Shown here: positions 57,592 to 64,000 of the stretch, one piece after another | How the letters are laid out: each line of letters starts with the position of its first letter | Position numbering within the stretch: the stretch's first letter is position 1 | Assembly (NCBI GenBank): GCA_964017065.1 | Contig: OZ024788.1 | Coordinates: forward strand, 7,246,875-7,310,874 | DNA length: 64,000 bases | Direction of reading: 5' to 3' | Source of the DNA: Haliclona indistincta | Lineage: Eukaryota; Porifera; Demospongiae; Haplosclerida; Chalinidae | The notes under the pieces: generated by a model | What the model saw: only the letters and a program-made list of their open reading frames with translations | Told to the model about the DNA's origin: nothing | The model's database searches: none | Program-made: the position numbers and the translations under genes

Positions 57592-58208
57592 GAGACTGTT
57601 TGCTAATAGATCGATCGAGTGTCAAACTTGAAGACGATGAACTCTGTGAAAGCGTCACGACAAGAGATAAGATACGTGCATCTCTCCAATGACTACGCCG
57701 CGAAATGTAGCCGCCATTAACCCACTCACCATTGTGCATGATGTAGAGGTTAGGCTAGTTCAGCTAGCGTACTGAGGAGAAGAGAGCATGCATCTGGCCA
57801 TGGTCTGCATTCTGGTCTGCAAGCATGTGGGAGGGGCTGGTCACAGCTTCACGAGAATCACGACTGCTTCGTGCGGTCATCAAAATGGCGCGACAGCTGA
57901 TAGTTGATAGTTCTCTATTTTTACACACACTGTATCGATAGCTTACAAGTCTGCAGGTCTACTAAAATGCAGCAGTACACAGTATTCCGTACGCGGTATA
58001 GTCTCCCGCGATCACGAGCAAGCTGCGCACGCGTACGCGTGCGCACTAGATCATCCCGTTGCCATTAGAGAGCTAGAGATGCACTCTTAGACTCGCCCAA
58101 GCATCTCGCCAAAGCATCTCGCCGTACTCCGCTTCATTCTGTTCACTGTCCTGCCAAGCGTTTTCCAGCTGTCTTAATTTTAACTGAGTGAGGAATCGGA
58201 AACCAAAG
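57592..58208. promoter_or_regulatory. Divergent spacer between family copies B and C
   Basis: 617 bp between start codons. The B-proximal 150 bp is homologous to the region upstream of copy A. It contains CpG-rich motifs (ACGCGTACGCGTGCGC near 58030). No other gene is seen. Confidence 0.45.
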
Positions 58209-58893
58209 ATGACGAAAACTTTTCTACGTTCTCTATCTACCTGGCTGTACTTCTGCACTGCTAAGCAAGCAGGCAATGATTGTCGTAACAACGACTACTA
58301 TCGCGAAAACATACAAGCTGGACTGGATGGTATGTGAACAATATTAGACTTGCTATCAGCACTTGTAACGTTTAATTTGTCATTTCCTTAAAGCTCTGTA
58401 TGGACCAATTGACATTGGCGAGCCAATCACTACGTTAATACCCAGAGTGGACACTGGTTCAGCTACTGCTCAGTGCGACGCCATATCTGATAAAATTTCT
58501 ACCTCATCATCATCAACTATTGACTTTGAAGGTATGGTGATCAAATTTGACTTCTCAATAAATCATGCTCATTGTTTGTTACAGAGTCATTCTTGGAGCT
58601 ACCAGCTGACTATCCATCTGTCAGTTCTCTTCTAGACGAAGTACTAGACACTGTTGCTACAAAGGGGTCTTACTCTCTCTTGGAGAAAATTTTGGAAAGA
58701 TCTGTACACCAAGCCTCCTCTTGTAATTTCTCTACCATTTCTCGATATATACAAAGCAGTTGTTCTTAATGTGAGTCGAAGCAATAATAATTCAATTATT
58801 ATGACAAAATTCATTATTATGTTTACTTTTTCTCCAATAGGCCTAGGGATAGAAATCAAACCAGTTTCATCAATAGTGGATAGACAATTATAG
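58209..58893 (+). pseudogene. Unrecognised small protein, family copy C, apparent frameshift
   Basis: Exons 58209-58329 and 58394-58531 and an exon from 58585 are GT-AG and in phase. They encode DYYRENIQAGLD, then GPIDIGEPITTLIP, then ESFLELPADYPSV, clearly parallel to copy A. Near 58684-58692 (run AAAATTTT) the homology moves to another frame: KFWKDLYTKPPLV, matching the FWNEIYSKP of copy A. So either one extra base breaks the gene or this is a sequencing error. The C-terminus is unresolved. Strand opposite to copies A and B. Confidence 0.6.
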
Positions 58894-59059
58894 TGTTACC
58901 AATAATAATTATTTTTAGTTAAAATTATTTTTTTTGTGACTATAGTTTTATTGTTGTACTACAAATAAAATTTGAGAAGTTTCTAGTAAACCACCTTCAA
59001 CTGTGCTGCCTAATAATTGGGCGGGGCTGCAGAATTATTGTTATTACCACGTGTACAAC

Positions 59060-59591
59060 ATGGAGTTGGATTTCAGGTAACATCCATTTCTCTCTCTGGC
59101 TGAGACCGAATCCGTTGATGATTACTGGTTCTACTTCTGTTGTTACGCAGGCAAATCTTTCCTGACGACTTCTTGAAAAGATTGCTAGTAAGACAAGCAC
59201 GTAATAAACTTACGTTATGTGAACTTCTCATTTTGTGTGTATGTACAGGAGGAAGGAAAACGAGAAGATGGTCGTAGACCCACTGAGTACAGAACAGTCA
59301 GCGTCAATACAGGTGCTCAAGCTCGTGTGTGGTGGTGGAATTTGTTGTGATTCGTGTTAGTGTAGGTTCTATCAGCTCTGTGGATGGCTCAGCTGTTGTC
59401 AGGATTGGTGGCGCATGTGTAGTGTGTGGAATAAGAATGGTAAGTGCAAAAATGGTACACAAAGCGATTCTGTGACAAAAATGCAATAGTCAACAAGTGT
59501 TGTGCCAGTTTTATTGTGATTTATGTTATCTTTGTACTTTTATAGGAACTTGGTAACCCTCTCTCTGAGCATCCTGATGAAGGATATGTCG
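59060..59591 (+). CDS. EXOSC8: Exosome complex component RRP43 (EXOSC8-like), 5' exons only
   Basis: Five exons, 59060-59076, 59151-59187, 59249-59312, 59366-59439 and 59546-59591, in phase. They encode MELDFRQIFPDDFLKRLL, the RNase-PH signature REDGRRPTEYRTVSVNTGSI, VDGSAVVRIGGACVVCGI and PLSEHPDEGYV. The family has about 276 residues; only about 79 are present. EXOSC8 is a catalytically inactive RNase PH-fold ring subunit of the RNA exosome. No exon continuing from phase 1 (expected to start with a Pro-rich VPNVDLPP-like segment) was found in the remaining 4.4 kb. The rest either lies beyond the right edge or the gene is broken by the repeats that follow. Confidence 0.85.
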
Positions 59592-59612
59592 GTGAGAGTG
59601 ATATAATTTTAA

Positions 59613-59755
59613 CAAAAATGAGAGAGATTTAGGGTTGGAACATGTATCGAAAAGTATGGAAACAAGATTGTGAAAAAGGTAAGTAAACAAGATTTGAAAT
59701 AAAAAGGATTGTAACAATAGCAGTGTAATGCAACTTCCCTATTAAACGGTAACGG
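59613..59755. repeat. Half copy of the 27192-27463 fold-back
   Basis: Shares GAGATTTAGGGTTGG, TATCGAAAAGTATGGAAACA and GGATTGTAACAATAGCA with one arm of that element. The second arm is absent, and a short duplicated insertion sits at about 59676-59695. Confidence 0.75.
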
Positions 59756-60799
59756 GTAGCAGTTTGCCTAATTAATATTCACAAAAATGTTTTTATTCAC
59801 TGTGCAAAAAGCAAACATGTTACACCGCTATGAAGACCAGCAGCGGAGACGCCAAACACTGTGGCACAACACAGCGTCAGCAGACAAGACTAGAGGGGCA
59901 CTAAAAATGAAAAACGGAGTGCCAAATTTTGCAAAGAGCTTCAGTAAGTAATTCTTTTAACCTGGCCAGTCCAGTTATACGGTCCTTGGCGGAGTTCCAG
60001 AGACTATAAATGTGCACTGAAAGTCGGTTTGTTCGTCAGTTATGGCTCGAAATGTCGAGAAAAGACAGCAAAATAGGGTTGGTAGTAAACTACACTCTTT
60101 ACCTACCCTTTCATATAATTATACTTTTGGAGTCAAACAGTGTGCTAACACTATTTTTGTTTCTAATAATAGGAAAACAAAGAGTGTGCTCATCAAACTT
60201 TCTCCCATAATTATACAGTGCTTTTAATCCACTTTTTATTCCCAGAGTTGTGTTTGTAATTAGTCCACACAATTACCGTATTTTTCTAAAAATTGCGGCA
60301 CAAAATAAATAATTTCAGATTTGCTTCCCCAATATTTTGGAGGTAATTGTGGCAGAAATTCAGAAGCGCCAAAAAATTGGAGGTGTGGCGATGAGCATGT
60401 GATTGAACGAGAACGCGTCTAAAGCTCTTTTCCATGAAGTACAGGACTTTTCACGTCGAGCTGTTGGCTTACTGTGACGAAGAACCAAAGCGCTTGCCGA
60501 AATTTAGAGGTTTAGTACGCATTTCAGCGACAACGTGCCGAAAAATAAGGGGTGCCGAATCTTTAGAAGAAATACGGTACATAGCCCTTTCTATTGCATT
60601 GATGCTGATTGCAATAAAGCACCAAAGGTGCAGATGCCTCGGTGCAGTAGCATGTATGCTAGCCTGCAATTAGCAGATGCATATGACAGCACGTATGCAT
60701 GCAGTAGATCATTGGTAGCATCAAACAGTTCCATGGAAGCACGCAATGTGCACTGAAGCTGCAGTAGAAGTGACCATCAGATCCATGGAACATTCAGGC

Positions 60800-61032
60800 A
60801 AGCAGCAGATCATAGTGCTATGGAAGCACAGGCTATAGTGGCAGCTATCCAGCAGCAGCAGATCATAGCAACAGTGCCATGGAAGCACTGGCTAGTGACA
60901 GCTATCCAGCAGCAGCAGATCATAGCAACAGTACTATGGAAGCACAGGCTAGTGACAGCTATCCAGCAGCAGCAGCAGATCATATAGCAACAGTGCTATG
61001 GAAGTGCAGGCTAGTGGCAGCTATCCAGCAAC
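60800..61032. repeat. ~58-bp tandem repeat
   Basis: About four copies of a unit containing TATGGAAGCACAGGCTAGTG and ACAGCTATCCAGCAGCAGCA. Units differ by a few bases and by the number of AGC triplets. No gene is supported across it. Confidence 0.9.
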
Positions 61033-62063
61033 TGTACAAGCTGTTGTACAAAAGTTGTATTGAAGCCAAACAGAATAATGCTCAAGTGTAGCTGGGCGTG
61101 ACTGTAACTGCTCTGCTCGCTCCGGCTCACCTGTCGAGCAGCTAAGTGAACTCAAACACGCTTTCGCTCGCTAGTTTCACTGCTGCCAATGGAGTCGCGC
61201 GAGTGATACTATCACAGATCAAGCCTTCAAGTTGCACTGTAGCCATCTGTAGACAGTTTTGTCTATGAAGTAGGCCCGAGCGCTCAAGACGGCTGTTTAG
61301 GTTAGCAAATCACGCCATAACTTCAAAACAAAGGCTTTAATAGCAAATCTGTCAAATTTGATTTTCATAAACTATCGAGATCTACCTGTATTGCAAGTTT
61401 CAGCGCTTAGTAGCAAGCGGTTGCTGAGATACGCATTGCGAACACACACACACACACAAACGAACAGACTACTGTATGCCTCGTGGCTCCGCCCACACCT
61501 CGGCATAACTATGAGCATGAGAAAATGCAAGACACACAATGCTCTACAGCTCTCTCCCATTGAAGCTAATACAATAGCGCCATGTTTGTGTCATCACAGT
61601 AATTAGTACCACGTCACGACAAACCATACCTACAACACAGCAGCCACAGTCTAGCGCCACAACGAGGCTTGGTGGTTATTATTCCTCGAGCTTAGCTAAT
61701 ATCTATGCTGTGGCACCATTCTTGCCGCTCGACAGTTAGCGGCGCAGCGCACGCAGAAACACGTAATCGATAAATGCTCATAATTTATTAGATGAATATC
61801 ATTATAACACGGCAGAGAATCGAATTCACAGCTAAAAGTTGGTGTTCTCGCTGACCGCGTTTGCGCAAGGATGGACGCATCGCGCTAGTTTAGAAACTAG
61901 TCAAAACTACAAGTATCTGGCTATCCAGAGATCAAGTAACTCGCAAAGATGTCCTGATTTCAGCCTTAACACTTTTATCACCAAAAAATCACCAATTTCT
62001 GGTACATTTAGGGCTCATACTGTACTATGCTTGGAATTTAAGCTCTCTAGCTTGCTGAGATTA

Positions 62064-62485
62064 AAGGCGCGTTCACATGGAATCCACTTTCGATGGCCAT
62101 TCAATCCCCAAACTCGCCAAAGTGAATTGGAAGCGAATTCAATGCGCATCGCGAGCGTTCACATGTAGCGAATTGGATGCGAATTACGCAGCTATTCGAT
62201 TTTTCAAAAGGCTACATCACGCTCTTCTTAGCCTTCAATGATGCTTTTGTAGCTTTAAACGTCCATTACAAAGCGTTTAGTCCACCAAGCGCCGTGTATC
62301 CATTCGCGTCTGCCCACGCACTAAACGCAATTCGCTTCCAATCCACTTTCAATCCACCTCCGGAGGTGGATTGAACGCAATGCGCATTGAATTCGCATCG
62401 AGCAGAAGCGGATTCATGTGAACGCTAGCGAACCGGATTGAATGCGCATTCAATCCACTTTACAGGGTCCATGTGAACGCGCCTT
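62064..62485. mobile_element. Palindromic MITE (partner at 34530-34912)
   Basis: The ends AGGCGCGTTCACATGG and CCATGTGAACGCGCCT are perfect complements. The centre has CACCTCCGGAGGTGGATTG, and the interior is full of GCGCATTGAATTCGC-type inverted motifs. Same family as the copy in RHEB intron 1. Confidence 0.85.
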
Positions 62486-63135
62486 AAAACTGAATTGTCA
62501 TTCAAGCAGACTGCAAAGGGAATTTTCTTAACTTAGCCCCATGCTATTTTCCTGGCCTTAACACATTTTTTATAATGCCTGGTACACAAGCAGCAACAAC
62601 TTTACTGTCAACTAGCAAAATCAGTCCAGGTTTTCTACACACACTACGGAATGATGTGTGAACACTCATAGCAAATTTCAGTCCAATAGCTGCTATAGTT
62701 ACTTTTTCTGAACACAAACATACTTGTTAACCACAAAACACAAAAGTGGCTCCTCTAGATTAAAAGCACTGTATAGGAGATCAAACAGTGTGGGACGCTC
62801 TTTTTCCTCGTATAGTAATATAGGAGAAGCCAATGGTACCCACACTCATTGGTTTGCCTATAGTATTATAGGCGATACAGTATGGTCAAACAGTGTTACT
62901 AACACTCTTTGCTCTCCTATAGTACTAGAGTCTATGAATCGAAGTGTAACCTGCTCTTTTACAATGGTCTGATTTTTCCTAATTTGGCAGGTGACCTTCA
63001 TAGCGCATTCTGATTAAAACAAGCAAAACGTAAACTTTGTAAGCCATACTGGCATTGATCAATTGCTTTGAGTGTATTTATATGTGTCAATTGAAATAGG
63101 TAAGAGACTATTGAGTATTCACTATTCAGAGTTCT

Positions 63136-64000
63136 TCACTCCCAACCAAGCTCCCCATACAAAGTCTTCAATTGTTCCTCTGTTGCCGATGATAAGGTCT
63201 TGGAGCGTAAGCTGTCGTATAGCTTGACCGTACCATTCATGTAGCTGCTGGTGACCCAATGTGCTCTTTCGGGATCATGATGGATCTGAATGTGGGTGGA
63301 ACTTTCTTGTGGCACAAGCTGCGTGTTCGGCAAATACACTGGTTGCAGTCCTCCACTTTCTCTGAAATTTATTTTCAAAAGACTCTCAGCTGCCTCCATG
63401 TGTGTGGCACTTAGTCATTGTCCACTCCCTAGCTCTGTTTTGTTACTCTCCTTTAACCATAGGCTCTTATCCCAGTAACACTTGCGCGAATAAAATCGGC
63501 ATGGACAGCTATAGCATGCTTTCGCATCGTGCCAGTACGGCGTCTAACCAACCGTAGATACTTGTAGCTCCAAGTATCGTAGTACCGTAGATTGTATGTC
63601 CACGTTTGGTGCCAAATACGTCTTGTCGTTCTTTAGTATTCAAATTTCGTCGTCGGCAAAACTGAAGCACGAGGTTGCACATGTCACAAACATGAATGGA
63701 TCTGGTATTCCTGGAATTTCGGGGAAATTTCGTGCATGCATATACATTTGAAACTAGGCGCTCTATTTAGCGCCAAGGTACTAAGCTAGTCTGTGTACCT
63801 ACCCAGTGTACTGGTACTTATCAATAATTGCATTCTTGGCTAGCTTGTTGCTGGAGGAGTGGCCTGCTGTTACATGTGGTTTTGCTTGTGTAGCCAGCGA
63901 CTCAGGAGTTGTAGCAGAGCAGGCATGCTGATCGCTCTTGTGTTTAGAGCTGGTGCTTGTTGATAGCTTTTGTTGGCTATTCCTGGATTGTTCTTTAAGT
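63136..64000 (-). CDS. Ulp1/SENP-like cysteine protease domain protein, partial
   Basis: Two exons on the minus strand: 63803 to beyond the right edge, and 63136-63409, in phase across a 393-bp intron. The first is Ser/Lys-rich (HKSDQHACSATTPES), ending KNAIIDKYQYTG. The second has ATHMEAAESLLKINF, QIHHDPERAHWVTSS and GTVKLYDSL, matching the His (in HW) and Asp (in YDS) positions of C48 peptidases as found in many sponge and cnidarian proteins. It stops soon after (GELGWE), before the expected Gln and Cys catalytic positions. So the domain is truncated, or a further exon was missed. The intron is mostly the repeat at 63481-63797. Confidence 0.6.
63481..63797. repeat. Interspersed repeat, copy 2 (partner at 5632-5926)
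   Basis: Shares GGACAGCTATAGCATGCTTT, CTAACCAACCGT, TATGTCCACGTTTG and the end GGCGCTCTATTTAGCGCC with copy 1. Occupies most of the intron of the Ulp1-like gene. Confidence 0.75.

Larger units (their letters stand above)
59592..63135. other. Repeat-rich stretch after EXOSC8 exon 5
   Basis: Contains the half fold-back (59613-59755), a tandem repeat (60800-61032), a MITE (62064-62485), and repeated fragments with TCAAACAGTGT and short TATAGTAATATAGG-type inverted motifs (60110-60215 and 62749-62935). No convincing exon was found. Confidence 0.55.

Noticed and set aside
57524..57739. Minus-strand frame beginning MHNGEWVNGG
   Set aside because: It overlaps copy B in another frame; the MMLNLTRRL start matches copy A and is preferred.
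60434..60756. Open frames of 60-80 codons before the 60.8-kb tandem repeat
   Set aside because: No motif, splice signal or homologue; the flanks look like repeats.

Overview
The window looks like a compact, repeat-rich genome of a simple animal, most likely a demosponge (Amphimedon-like). The evidence is intron-rich animal genes with short GT-AG introns, promoters of about 190-270 bp shared by divergent genes, many palindromic MITEs, and two members of a secreted family that I associate with sponges and cnidarians. The species is an inference. A 200-bp run of N (22393-22592) shows this is a draft scaffold.

Layout. 1-4994: the 5' end of an STT3B-type oligosaccharyltransferase gene on the minus strand, cut by a 1.8-kb 17-bp tandem array and a dead pogo/Tigger element. 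5372-13229 (minus): a complete LASP1-like LIM/nebulin/SH3 gene in six exons. 13495-21736 (plus): an MLX-like bHLH gene, divergent from LASP1; its 6.3-kb intron holds an intronless secreted coiled-coil gene (17724-19175, minus). 21.9-27.9 kb: N gap, minisatellite and fold-back elements. 27929-30927 (plus): an ankyrin-ROC-COR-death-domain (Roco) gene. 31303-35222 (minus): RHEB, tail to tail with Roco. 35411-36422 (plus): CNPY2-like, divergent from RHEB. 36800-48259 (minus): a 21-exon YME1L i-AAA protease whose 7-kb intron holds a hAT transposase with open reading frames, a second secreted-family gene and LINE/hAT debris. 50219-56337 (plus): an AKT1S1/PRAS40-like gene, bracketed by three copies of an unrecognised small-protein family (49.2-49.7, 57.1-57.6 and 58.2-58.9 kb). 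59060-59591 (plus): the first five exons of EXOSC8. 63.1-64 kb (minus): exons of a Ulp1-like cysteine protease.

Genes together. RHEB (mTORC1 activator) and AKT1S1 (mTORC1 inhibitor/substrate) lie about 15 kb apart. The rest are housekeeping genes (N-glycosylation, exosome, inner-membrane proteolysis, ER saposin-like factor) without an operon-like relationship. Exon coordinates were worked out by hand from splice signals, reading phase and remembered family patterns; no search was run.

The most unusual items are: a TIR element carrying a RecQ-helicase fragment whose ends match a 582-bp MITE with a perfect 11-bp target duplication; a secreted protein with eight exact 21-residue coiled-coil repeats, seven bearing an N-glycosylation sequon; the unrecognised three-copy family around AKT1S1; and the Roco-death protein.
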